A stretch of 64,000 nucleotides of DNA, taken from positions 4,524,799-4,588,798 of the forward strand of contig NZ_KB905370.1 of assembly GCF_000378985.1 (NCBI RefSeq), read 5' to 3'. Each line of letters starts with the position of its first letter. Position 1 is the first letter of the stretch. The position numbers were made by a program, and so were the translations under genes. This DNA comes from Ensifer sp. BR816 (GTDB taxonomy: Bacteria > Pseudomonadota > Alphaproteobacteria > Rhizobiales > Rhizobiaceae). The notes under the pieces were generated by a model. The model had not been told where the DNA came from, did no database searches, and saw only the letters and a program-made list of their open reading frames with translations. Below, piece by piece: positions 26,680 to 34,880 of this stretch.

Positions 26680-29466
26680 ATGTCGCACATCGATCTCAAC
26701 CGTCTGATCAGGACCCTCGAGCCGAGCTTGCGCATTGGCCTCGAGGCGGCTGCCTCCCTGGCGGCGCGCCGGCAGCACGCAACCGTTGATATATCTCACT
26801 GGTTGCGCTCCCTGCTGGATCTTGGCGACACCGTGACGGTCTTCGGGAAAGTGGGGCTGTCCGCCGGGGCGTTGCGCCAGGAACTGGACGCAGCGATCGA
26901 CGACGTCCATCGCGATGGTTCGGCGGCGTTGTCGCTCTCGCCGAACCTGCTGACGCTCGCCCGCGAAGCCTGGCTCGTCGCTTCGTTGCAATACGGCCGC
27001 CCAAGCGTCGGTGTCGGTGATCTTCTTGCGGCACTTCACGGCGAGCAGTCGCTGCGAATCGTCGTACGCGCCATCGTGCCGTCGCTGCGTGACCTCGACG
27101 TGAAAGCCCTGGATGCGCTGCTGGTCGCCGACGAGGTGGCGGCGGACGACATGCCGGCCGGCTCCCCGGTTGCCCAGGCGGCCGGCTCGGCTGGAGAGGA
27201 CGAATTCCTGCGCCTCTACACGCACGACATGACGGCGGATGCGGCGAACGGCCGGATCGATCCGGTGATCGGCCGGGACAGCGAGCTGCGGCAGGTGATC
27301 GACATCCTGATGCGGCGGCGCCAGAACAATCCGATCCTCGTCGGCGAAGCGGGCGTCGGAAAGACGGCGATCGCCGAGGCGCTGGCGCTGGAGATTGCCG
27401 CCGGCAACGTGCCGGAGAGGCTGCGCGACGTCCGCCTGCTCCTGCTCGATCTCACTTTGCTGCAGGCCGGAGCCGGCGTGAAGGGGGAGTTCGAACGGCG
27501 CCTGCACGGCGTCGTCGATGCGGTGAAAAGATCGGCGCAGCCGATCATCCTGTTTATCGACGAGGCGCATGGGCTGATCGGGGCGGGCGGAGCGGCCGGC
27601 CAGGGCGACGCCGCCAATATCCTGAAGCCTGCCTTGGCGCGCGGCGAATTGCGCACCATCGCCGCCACGACATGGAGCGAATACAAGCGCCATGTCGAGA
27701 AGGACACGGCACTCACCCGGCGGTTTCAGGTCGTCCAGGTGCATGAACCGGACGAGGAAACCGCCATCCGGATGCTGCGCGGGGTGGCCGGGACCTTCGC
27801 CGCCCATCACAGGGTTCGCATCCGCGACGAGGCGCTTGCCGCGGCGGTCCGGCTGTCGGCCCGCTTTCTTCCGTCCAGACAATTGCCGGACAAGGCGATC
27901 AGCCTGATCGACACAGCCGCCGCCGCCGTCTCGCTTGCCCGCCAGACCACGCCGGAAGCGTTGAAGGCGCTGAAGAACGAAGAGGAGCTGATCGGCCACG
28001 AAGCAGCCTGGCTCGAAAAGGAACCGCGGACGCCGGAAATCGCCGCGCGGCTCCATCGCATCGCTGAAGAGCGGCGCCGCATCGGCGAGGAGATCACCGC
28101 GCAGGAGGCGCGTTACTCCGAGGAATTGCGGCTGCTCGGCGAAGTCGACCGGCTCGAGGCCGCCTTCTCCGGCGAGCCCGCGCCGGCCGGGCAGGCCGTG
28201 AACGGGGAGCCGGGCGGCTCCCCGACTAGCTCCAATGTCGCGCAATTGCCTGTGGAGCAATCGCCCGAGAACGCCCGCAAGGCCTTTGCCCAGGCGGAGG
28301 CGAGGCTCGCGGCGCTGACCGGCGAGACGCCGCTCGTGCCGCGGATTGTCGACCGCGACGTGGTGGCGAGCGTCGTCTCCCGCTGGACCGGCATACCGGT
28401 CGGCAAGCTGCTGTCGGATCAGGTGGAAACGGTCAAGACGCTGGAGGACCGGCTGAAGGAGCGGGTGATCGGCCAGGACCTCGCCATCGGGCGCATCGCC
28501 TCGACCATGCGGGCGGCGCGGGCAGGGCTATCCGACCCGCGCAAGCCGCCGGCCGTCTTCCTGCTGGTAGGCATGTCGGGCACCGGCAAGACCGAAACGG
28601 CGCTGTCGCTCGCCGACATCCTCTACGGCGGCAGCCAGCACCTGACGACCCTCAACATGTCGGAGTTCAAGGAGGAGCACAAGGTTTCCATGCTGCTCGG
28701 TTCTCCGCCCGGTTATGTCGGTTACGGCGAGGGCGGCGTTCTGACCGAGGCGGTCCGGCGGCGGCCCTATGGCGTGCTGCTGCTCGACGAGATCGACAAG
28801 GCGCATCCGGGCGTCCAGGAGATCTTCTACCAGGTATTCGACAAGGGAACGCTGCGCGACGGCGAAGGCCGCGACATCGACTTCAAGAACACGACGATCT
28901 TCATGACCGCCAACACCGGTTCGGAACTGCTGGCGGCGCTCTCGGCCGATCCCGAAACGATGCCGGAGGGCGAAGCGCTCGAAACCCTGCTGCTGCCGGA
29001 ACTCGGGAAACAGTTCAAGCCCGCCTTCCTCGGCCGCACGACCATCCTTCCCTTCATGCCGCTTGGCGGCGAGGCGCTATCGGGCATCGTCGACATCCAG
29101 ATCGGCCGCATTCGCGATCGGCTGGCGGCAGCCTATGGCACGACGGCGTCGCTCTCCTTCGAAGCACGTAACGCGCTCGTCTCGCGCGCCAGGTCCTCCG
29201 ACATGGGGGCGCGCGCCATCGAGGTGATGATCGCCCGCGACCTGCTGCCGGTCCTTTCGACCTTCTTCCTCGATCTGATCGCCGGCAAGCGCAAGGTGGC
29301 GCATGTCGAGATCGGCTTCGATGGAGCGCATTTCACCGTCTCGGCCGCCGATGCCGGCCAGGCGGAACCAGAATTCGCCCCGTCCCGGAGAGGAGGAGCG
29401 AATGAAGCAGCCCCGGACGTTGATCGCCCGGCAGCGGCGAAAACCCGGAAGGCAACCGCGCCCTGA
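26680..29466 (+). CDS. tssH: T6SS sheath-recycling AAA+ ATPase TssH (ClpV)
   Basis: 928 residues. ClpB-like layout: N-terminal Clp_N domain (1-~150), AAA1 with Walker A GEAGVGKT and 'LFIDEAHGLIGAGG', a short helical middle region, AAA2 with GMSGTGKT, 'LLDEIDKAH' and sensor 'FMTANTGS'. ClpV hexamers disassemble contracted TssB/C sheaths. ATG 26680 (MSHIDLNRLI) is chosen to match ClpV N-termini; ATG 26665 and TTG 26656 are in-frame alternatives. The C-terminal tail is Ala/Arg-rich and not conserved. Confidence 0.94.
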   Translation: MSHIDLNRLIRTLEPSLRIGLEAAASLAARRQHATVDISHWLRSLLDLGDTVTVFGKVGLSAGALRQELDAAIDDVHRDGSAALSLSPNLLTLAREAWLVASLQYGRPSVGVGDLLAALHGEQSLRIVVRAIVPSLRDLDVKALDALLVADEVAADDMPAGSPVAQAAGSAGEDEFLRLYTHDMTADAANGRIDPVIGRDSELRQVIDILMRRRQNNPILVGEAGVGKTAIAEALALEIAAGNVPERLRDVRLLLLDLTLLQAGAGVKGEFERRLHGVVDAVKRSAQPIILFIDEAHGLIGAGGAAGQGDAANILKPALARGELRTIAATTWSEYKRHVEKDTALTRRFQVVQVHEPDEETAIRMLRGVAGTFAAHHRVRIRDEALAAAVRLSARFLPSRQLPDKAISLIDTAAAAVSLARQTTPEALKALKNEEELIGHEAAWLEKEPRTPEIAARLHRIAEERRRIGEEITAQEARYSEELRLLGEVDRLEAAFSGEPAPAGQAVNGEPGGSPTSSNVAQLPVEQSPENARKAFAQAEARLAALTGETPLVPRIVDRDVVASVVSRWTGIPVGKLLSDQVETVKTLEDRLKERVIGQDLAIGRIASTMRAARAGLSDPRKPPAVFLLVGMSGTGKTETALSLADILYGGSQHLTTLNMSEFKEEHKVSMLLGSPPGYVGYGEGGVLTEAVRRRPYGVLLLDEIDKAHPGVQEIFYQVFDKGTLRDGEGRDIDFKNTTIFMTANTGSELLAALSADPETMPEGEALETLLLPELGKQFKPAFLGRTTILPFMPLGGEALSGIVDIQIGRIRDRLAAAYGTTASLSFEARNALVSRARSSDMGARAIEVMIARDLLPVLSTFFLDLIAGKRKVAHVEIGFDGAHFTVSAADAGQAEPEFAPSRRGGANEAAPDVDRPAAAKTRKATAP

Positions 29467-29477
29467 AGCGACAGGGC
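29460..29477 (+). other. Hairpin between tssH and hcp
   Basis: GCCCTG-AAGCGA-CAGGGC forms a 6-bp perfect stem that includes the tssH stop codon, 29 nt before the hcp start. It may be an mRNA-processing or stabilising structure that lets hcp be expressed above tssH. No T-run follows. Confidence 0.45.
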
Positions 29478-29505
29478 AAACGCAATCCCAACAGGAGAGT
29501 CAAGC

Positions 29506-29982
29506 ATGCCGATTTACCTGCAGATCGACGGTATTCAGGGCGATGCCACCCACGAGCAGCACCGCAAGTGGATGGACATCGAAGCGATCCACTGGAACGT
29601 TTCGCGCAACATGAACACCTCCGCCGGCTCTGCCGCCAACCGCGAGGCTTCCGAGCCGACGGTTTCGGAAGTGATCCTGACGAAGGTCAGCGATTCCTCA
29701 TCGACGAAGCTGTTCCAGGAGGCTTGCTCCGGCCGCACCGGCAAGCGCGCCGTCATCCACCTGGTGACGACCGGCAATCCGGGCGACACCTATATCGAGT
29801 ACTCGCTGACCAACACGCTGATCGCCAGCTACTCGATCGATTCCAACGGCGACCGCCCGGTCGAGACGATCAAGCTCAACTTCACCAAGCTCGAAGTGAA
29901 GTACACGCCGTATGACGACAACCACTCGCCGCAGTCGCCGATGATCGCTTCCTACGATCTGGCGACCACCAAGGCCGCCTGA
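29506..29982 (+). CDS. hcp: T6SS inner-tube protein Hcp (TssD)
   Basis: 158 residues, standard Hcp length: 'YLQIDGIQGDATHEQHRKWMDI', 'IHWNVSR', 'ASEPTVSEVILTK', 'STKLFQEACSGR', 'YIEYSLTNTLIASYSI', 'ETIKLNFTKLEVKYTPY'. Hcp hexamers stack as the ejected tube and can carry small effectors inside. The start follows ACAGGAGAG. Lacks any C-terminal effector extension. Hairpins lie on both sides of the gene. Confidence 0.96.
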   Translation: MPIYLQIDGIQGDATHEQHRKWMDIEAIHWNVSRNMNTSAGSAANREASEPTVSEVILTKVSDSSSTKLFQEACSGRTGKRAVIHLVTTGNPGDTYIEYSLTNTLIASYSIDSNGDRPVETIKLNFTKLEVKYTPYDDNHSPQSPMIASYDLATTKAA

Positions 29983-29999
29983 TCGCAAGCCTCGGCCGT

Positions 30000-30018
30000 C
30001 GGCGCGACATTCGCGCCG
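30000..30018 (+). terminator. Hairpin after hcp, possible attenuator
   Basis: CGGCGCG-ACATT-CGCGCCG is a perfect 7-bp G+C stem 17 nt after the hcp stop, followed by CGGCATCCTTTGTCATTT, which has only a weak T-rich tail. It could protect the abundant hcp message and reduce read-through into the downstream accessory genes. Confidence 0.5.
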
Positions 30019-30050
30019 GCGGCATCCTTTGTCATTTCGATGAGGCGTTC

Positions 30051-30533
30051 ATGTCTCCAACACACCGTCCAGCGATCCGTTGTGCAGTCCGCCTGCTTTC
30101 GGGCGGCTGCGCCGTCGCCGCCATGATGCTTTCGACGTCCGCCTTGGCCGGCGACGAGGCGCGAAATTGGATTTTCAGCGGTGCGGAACTGAAAGCGGCA
30201 CTCGAAGGCAGGCTGGCGCCTGAGGCGTCGAACGAGGAGACCCGACGGATGCTTTCGAGCGCGCGCGGCAACGCTTACGTCGCCGGCATCGCCGACGCCA
30301 CCAGCGGAACGCGATGGTGCGGAGCAGGAACGGTCCTCCCGCATGAACTCACCGACCGAATCCATACCTATCTCGGCGATCTGCCGCCCGCGCGGCTCGA
30401 CGAGAACGCCGCGACGCTGGTGGGCGAGGCGCTGGCGCAGTCGTTTCCGTGCGGTTCGCAAGCCGTCGTCACGGGATCGCGGAACACTATCCGCAGTTTG
30501 GACAAGGGAGATGAACGTGTCGTCCGCAACTGA
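30051..30533 (+). CDS. Rap1a/Tai-family periplasmic immunity-like protein
   Basis: 160 residues. A signal peptide runs to about residue 33 (STSALAG), so it is periplasmic. The mature part has the Rap1a/Tai4 pattern: 'NAYVAGIADA', Cys90 in 'RWCGAGT', 'LVGEALAQSFPCG' with Cys134; the two Cys form a disulfide in the known family. These proteins neutralise T6SS cell-wall amidases (Tae4/Ssp). The matching position in the Agrobacterium hcp operon is also occupied by a tai gene. No Tae4-like amidase is visible here, so its target may be the next gene or may be missing. It overlaps the next gene's start. Confidence 0.7.
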   Translation: MSPTHRPAIRCAVRLLSGGCAVAAMMLSTSALAGDEARNWIFSGAELKAALEGRLAPEASNEETRRMLSSARGNAYVAGIADATSGTRWCGAGTVLPHELTDRIHTYLGDLPPARLDENAATLVGEALAQSFPCGSQAVVTGSRNTIRSLDKGDERVVRN

Positions 30534-31593
30534 TCGTTTGAATAACACTCTTGTGGAATTGCCCAAATACAAGTCCCAATGGCAGTCGAACGTCGCCAAC
30601 CCCTATGTGCGGGCCTATGACCTCGCCTTGCAAAATTTCCAGCGGACGCTGAAGGCACAGGAAGCGCGCGACAAAATGACGGCGGAGCTGTTCGTGTTCG
30701 CGGCTTCCGTGTTGACCGGCAGCGTCATGATGGCCGCTTTCGCGACAGCCTCCTTGCGGGTGCTGGCGGGTCGCGCGGCGCTCCGCGTGATCTGCAACAA
30801 CAATCTCAATCGCACTTTCGACCTGATGCATGCGGCTGCCAGCAGCAAGACGGTGATGTTTGCACTCGGCGGCATCCTGGATGAGGCCAAGAAGCTCGCC
30901 GGCAAGCAGGTCACCAGCGCTGCGGAAAAACTGACCAGCAGCGCCCCCATTGCGTCCGCGCCGACCGCCATCAATTTCATGACGCAGATCGAGGACTTCA
31001 TAAATATCAATCACATCTGCGTGCATGATTTCACCGCCGGCGTGCGTGACGACAGGTCGATCTCCGAGGCCGACAAGCTGAAGCTTGCCGAACTGGTCGG
31101 CAAGACGCCCTTCGCCAATCCGCCCGCCGCCCGGCGCGTCGATGAATCGAGGCTGTCCCAGAAAATGGAACTGCTCTTCTACATGAGCGCCGTCATGGAT
31201 TCGGATCAGCTCGTGACATTCGTACCGCCGACCGGCGGCAGCGTGCCGGGCACCGCCCGGGAACTCGTGCTCGCCAGGAAGCCCATTGCGCAAATGCCCT
31301 CGGCGGCTGACTATCCTCGAGAAACCGCGCCCCGGCTGACCGGCAAGCTGCTGCAGCCCTTCGAGCCGGGCACGCGCATCGAATATTCCAATATCGGGTC
31401 CGCGGTCAGGGAGCGCATCGACACGCTCAGCCGTCTTTTCGGCGGCTCGCCGTTTTACCCGCAGCAGAACTTTGCCGAGAAGATCCTGATCGACCCGACG
31501 GGCCGCGACCAATTGGTGAAAGCCGAGCAGATCATCAATCGCCTTTCCGCCGATGCGCGCCCCAAGCAACTGACCGACGTCCGGATGATCTAG
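30511..31593 (+). CDS. Unknown protein between hcp and vgrG, candidate T6SS effector
   Basis: 360 residues, not recognised. No N-terminal signal. A hydrophobic stretch at ~58-95 ('AELFVFAASVLTGSVMMAAF', then 'GRAALRVIC') could make one or two membrane helices; a weaker one is at ~112-120 ('TVMFALGGI'). The remainder is soluble and mixed, with no Tae4 CA(I/V)RxS motif, no lipase GxSxG and no HxxD nuclease motif. ATG 30511 sits directly on the AGGGAG site, so GTG 30517 with a 6-nt spacing is an equally good start. It overlaps the Rap1a-like gene and is followed 10 nt later by a lipoprotein. Effector role is inferred from position. Confidence 0.6.
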   Translation: MNVSSATDRLNNTLVELPKYKSQWQSNVANPYVRAYDLALQNFQRTLKAQEARDKMTAELFVFAASVLTGSVMMAAFATASLRVLAGRAALRVICNNNLNRTFDLMHAAASSKTVMFALGGILDEAKKLAGKQVTSAAEKLTSSAPIASAPTAINFMTQIEDFININHICVHDFTAGVRDDRSISEADKLKLAELVGKTPFANPPAARRVDESRLSQKMELLFYMSAVMDSDQLVTFVPPTGGSVPGTARELVLARKPIAQMPSAADYPRETAPRLTGKLLQPFEPGTRIEYSNIGSAVRERIDTLSRLFGGSPFYPQQNFAEKILIDPTGRDQLVKAEQIINRLSADARPKQLTDVRMI

Positions 31594-31603
31594 GACGGGG
31601 CGG

Positions 31604-32515
31604 ATGACGTTGATTGCTCGTTTCTCAAAGTCTCTCGGATCGAACGGCCGCCTTCGCCGGCTGATACTGCCGGTCTTGGCGTGTGTCGTGACCGGATGCG
31701 CTCCCGTGGTTGCGGGTGCATCGAGCTCGATAGACAAATCTCTCGTTCAGATCGAGGAGGTGAGCCTGCGTCTCTCCGGTACGCCCGCGGCGCTCGAGAT
31801 TGTCGCGAAGGCCGTCGCCGAGCGGGGAAATGCCGATGTCTCGCAGGCTGAACCCCTGCTCGAAACTGCGGCTCGCTCCGCCTTCGACGCAGAAAGCATG
31901 GGCGCCGCGATAATGGAGAATGTCGGAGAGGCCGATGGCGGGTCCGTCGATCCCGAGGCCTTCGCCAGGGCGGCCGCGGCCTTCGAAGAGGGCCGCGGAA
32001 AGATCGCGCGGATCCATGAAGCGCAGGACCAGACTGCGGCAAAGGAAATCGAATCGCGTCTTGCCGATCCGGAGAATGGCGCCCGTATCCGTGAGCTGAC
32101 CGATCTGATGGCGGCGCCGGAGCTTGCCGTCGAGACCGCCTTCACGTCGCAGCTGATATATGCCGCCATGGAGGCGTTCTCCGACCCGAGCGCCGCGGAA
32201 TTGGCGTCCTCTTCCGAAACGCCGCATGTCATTGCATCGCTGCGGTCCAGAAACGAGAACGAAAAGCCGGTTGCCAAGGAAGTGGCGCGCCTGGAAGAAC
32301 AAGGGCGGCTCAGTTTTGTCCTGGCGACGTTATCTTCCGAAGATCTGTCGGTCCTGTTGGATTTCTATCGAAGTTCTGGCGGAAAAGCCAAGCGCCAGGC
32401 GCTTGTCGACAGTTACGTGCAAGTGTCCGATGAGGCCAATACCAAAATGCTGCAAGTGTATTTCTCTGCGCTGGCGGATTATCTCGAAACGCATCCTCGG
32501 CCGCAACAGCAGTGA
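31604..32515 (+). CDS. Predicted lipoprotein, unknown function (possible immunity partner)
   Basis: 303 residues. The N-terminus ends in the lipobox 'VLACVVTGC', so the mature protein is lipid-anchored at about Cys32. The body is helical and Ala/Glu-rich. The C-terminus 'LLDFYRSSGGKAKRQALVDSYVQ...YFSALADYL' weakly resembles DUF2059-type tails. ATG 31604 has GGGGCGG before it. In the hcp operon, next to a candidate membrane-active protein, a periplasm-facing lipoprotein would suit an immunity factor, but this is inference. Confidence 0.6.
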   Translation: MTLIARFSKSLGSNGRLRRLILPVLACVVTGCAPVVAGASSSIDKSLVQIEEVSLRLSGTPAALEIVAKAVAERGNADVSQAEPLLETAARSAFDAESMGAAIMENVGEADGGSVDPEAFARAAAAFEEGRGKIARIHEAQDQTAAKEIESRLADPENGARIRELTDLMAAPELAVETAFTSQLIYAAMEAFSDPSAAELASSSETPHVIASLRSRNENEKPVAKEVARLEEQGRLSFVLATLSSEDLSVLLDFYRSSGGKAKRQALVDSYVQVSDEANTKMLQVYFSALADYLETHPRPQQQ

Positions 32516-32527
32516 CCGACCGCTTCC

Positions 32528-34873
32528 ATGACAGGACTTGATGATATGGACGATCTTCAATCCTTTGCCGCTGATTTCATCCAGGCAAGCCGCATCCTGA
32601 AGGTTTCCTCGCCGCTCGGCGAGGACCAGCTGCTGCCGGAGCGTGTTGAGATCGAAGAGGCCGTGTCGAAGCTCTTCGAGATCCGCCTGTCGGTGCGCGC
32701 CAAGCGTGAGGCGGTGAAGCCGGACGAACTGATCGGCCGGCTCGTCGACCTGTCGATCGAGGTGCAGCAGGGCGAGGAAGACGACGGCGGCGTCCGCCGT
32801 CCGTTCAACGGGCTCGTCACCGAGCTCAACGAAGGCCCACCCGTCAGCCGCGGTTTGCGCGCCTATTCGCTGGTGCTGCGGCCGCAGATGTGGCTCCTGT
32901 CGCGCCGCTCCGACTGCCGCATCTGGATGGACAAGACCGCGGTCGACATCGTAGAGACGCTGTTTTCCGAGCATGGCATTCCCGCCCCGGACGTCTCCGG
33001 CATCGTCTCGCGGCCGCCGCCGCAGCACTATTCGGTGCAGTGGAACGAGACCGATCTCGACTATCTCCTGCGCCGCTTCGAGGAGGACGGGCTCTATTTC
33101 TGGTTCAGCCATGAGCAGGGCAGCCATCGGCTGAACGTCGCCGACAGCGCCATCTCCTGGGCGAAGCCGTCCGCCTCGGCGCAAGGCGAGGGCCGGGTGC
33201 GGCTGGCCCAGGGCTCGTCCGACCGCAACCACATCAACGACTGGTCGCGGCGCTTTTCCTATGTGCCCGGCCAGCGCGCCGGCGCCGACTGGAACTTCGA
33301 GACACCGCGCATGGTGCCGGGCAATGCGACGCCGTCGCTGGTGCAGATGCCCGATGCGATGAAGCGCGAGCTTTACGAATATCCCTCGCGGATATCGACC
33401 GTCGCCGAGGCCGAGCGGGCGCAGAAGCTCAGGATGCAGGCGAGCGAGGCCGACCACGACCGCGTCTCCGGCCGCTCCACCTCGCGCGTCATCGAGGTCG
33501 GCCGCCGCTTCACCCCCTACGAGGTCGCCCATCCGGAGCACGCCTACGAGGAGCATGTGATCGTCTCGATGCGCCAGACGGTGGTCGACCGCTCCTATGA
33601 GACGAATTCCAACGACCCGGAATATTCGAACACATTCGAGGCGGTGCCGGCGCGCGTGCCGATGACGCCGCACCGGCAGACGAAGCGGCCGCGCATCGAA
33701 GGCACGCAAGTTGCGATCGTCGCCGGCCCGCCGGGCGAGGAGATCCACCCGGACAAATACGGCCGCATCAAGCTGTGGTTCCCCTGGGACCGCAAGGCCA
33801 AGAAGGACGGCTCCGACACATGCTGGGTGCGGGTGGCGCAAAGCTGGGGCGGCGGCACCTGGGGGGCGCAGGTGATCCCGCGCATCGGCATGGAGGTGAT
33901 GGTCGCCTTCGTCGACGGCGACCCGGACCGGCCGCTGGTCACCGGCGTCGTGCCGAACCCGGCCAATCCGGTGCCCTATGACCTGCCGGCCAACAAGACC
34001 CGCATGGTGCTGCGCTCGAACACGCACAAGGGCCAAGGCTTCAACGAGATCACCTTCGAGGATGAGGCGGGCAAGGAGAACCAGTTCTTCCACGCCCAGA
34101 AGGACCAGACGACGCGGGTGTTGAACGACCGCACCAAGCGCATCGACCGGCACGAGGTCGCCTCGATCGGCGCCAACCGCGCCGTCGAGGTCGGCGGCAA
34201 CCAGAAGCACGAGATCGGCGGATCGATGAACACGGTGGTGGGCGGTACGGGCGGGAACGCGCTTCAGACGCTTATGGGGGTCGCGGGCCTGGCGGGGCAA
34301 ACCGCCAATCTCTTGCAGCAAGCCGGTGCAGTTGCCGGTGGTGGTGGGCCTGCGTTGGCATCTTTCGGCATAACGCTGGCCCAATCCGCCCTTGGGTTCC
34401 TTTCCGGAGGTGGCCTGAAGTCCCGCGACGGCGTCGTGGCCGGCGCTAATCCCCGCAGCGACGCAGGTACCAATCTCGCAGCCTCGGGGACTGGCATGGG
34501 GGAGGCTGCCGGCGCCTTTTTCCCCATGTCCGGCATCATGAACACGATCGTGCAATCCTTCCAATCGACCAGCGTTGGGGTCGCTCAGGTCGAGCAGATC
34601 GGCATGAGCAAGATCACCAATGTCGGCCAGACAGAGATGTCCAATATCGGCAAGTTCAAGAAGACCATCGTCGGTGAGGAATTCGTCATCGAATGCGGCG
34701 CGTCTAAGTTCATCATGCGCAAGGATGGAACTGTCATCATCCTTGGGACCAACTTCAATTTCACGGCATCCGGGCCGACGCAGATCAATGGGCGGGTGGT
34801 CGATCTGAATAAACCCGGGGGAGGTCTCGCGGAGGCCTCGCCGACCTCATCGGATAATACGGCCAAGGGTTGA
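32528..34873 (+). CDS. vgrG: T6SS spike protein VgrG (TssI)
   Basis: 781 residues. Gp27-like head (1-~370: 'HYSVQWNETDLDYLLRRFEEDGLYFWF'), gp5 OB-fold ('VAGPPGEEIHPDKYGRIKLWFPWDR', 'CWVRVAQSWGGGTWGAQVIPRIGMEVMVAFVDGDPDRPLVTG' in part), then the beta-helix needle. A Gly/Ala-rich insertion (~570-665) breaks the needle before the final repeats 'ITNVGQTEMSNIGKFKKTIVGEEF'. No C-terminal catalytic domain. Start may be ATG 32528 or 32546. It ends 7 nt before the DUF2169 gene, whose product should load the effector. Confidence 0.95.
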   Translation: MTGLDDMDDLQSFAADFIQASRILKVSSPLGEDQLLPERVEIEEAVSKLFEIRLSVRAKREAVKPDELIGRLVDLSIEVQQGEEDDGGVRRPFNGLVTELNEGPPVSRGLRAYSLVLRPQMWLLSRRSDCRIWMDKTAVDIVETLFSEHGIPAPDVSGIVSRPPPQHYSVQWNETDLDYLLRRFEEDGLYFWFSHEQGSHRLNVADSAISWAKPSASAQGEGRVRLAQGSSDRNHINDWSRRFSYVPGQRAGADWNFETPRMVPGNATPSLVQMPDAMKRELYEYPSRISTVAEAERAQKLRMQASEADHDRVSGRSTSRVIEVGRRFTPYEVAHPEHAYEEHVIVSMRQTVVDRSYETNSNDPEYSNTFEAVPARVPMTPHRQTKRPRIEGTQVAIVAGPPGEEIHPDKYGRIKLWFPWDRKAKKDGSDTCWVRVAQSWGGGTWGAQVIPRIGMEVMVAFVDGDPDRPLVTGVVPNPANPVPYDLPANKTRMVLRSNTHKGQGFNEITFEDEAGKENQFFHAQKDQTTRVLNDRTKRIDRHEVASIGANRAVEVGGNQKHEIGGSMNTVVGGTGGNALQTLMGVAGLAGQTANLLQQAGAVAGGGGPALASFGITLAQSALGFLSGGGLKSRDGVVAGANPRSDAGTNLAASGTGMGEAAGAFFPMSGIMNTIVQSFQSTSVGVAQVEQIGMSKITNVGQTEMSNIGKFKKTIVGEEFVIECGASKFIMRKDGTVIILGTNFNFTASGPTQINGRVVDLNKPGGGLAEASPTSSDNTAKG
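33350..33497 (+). repeat. 148-bp direct repeat, copy A (inside vgrG)
   Basis: Reads identically to 38379-38526, base for base. It encodes the VgrG segment from 'DAMKRELYEY' to 'STSRVIE'. The repeats are 5,029 bp apart and enclose the rest of vgrG, the adaptor, the effector and the immunity gene. Confidence 0.95.
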
Positions 34874-34880
34874 TCGATCG

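Noticed and set aside
30511-31593. A Tae4-type amidase, expected next to a Rap1a/Tai-like gene
   Set aside because: No CA(I/V)RxS or matching His motif is present, so the amidase label would be by position only.
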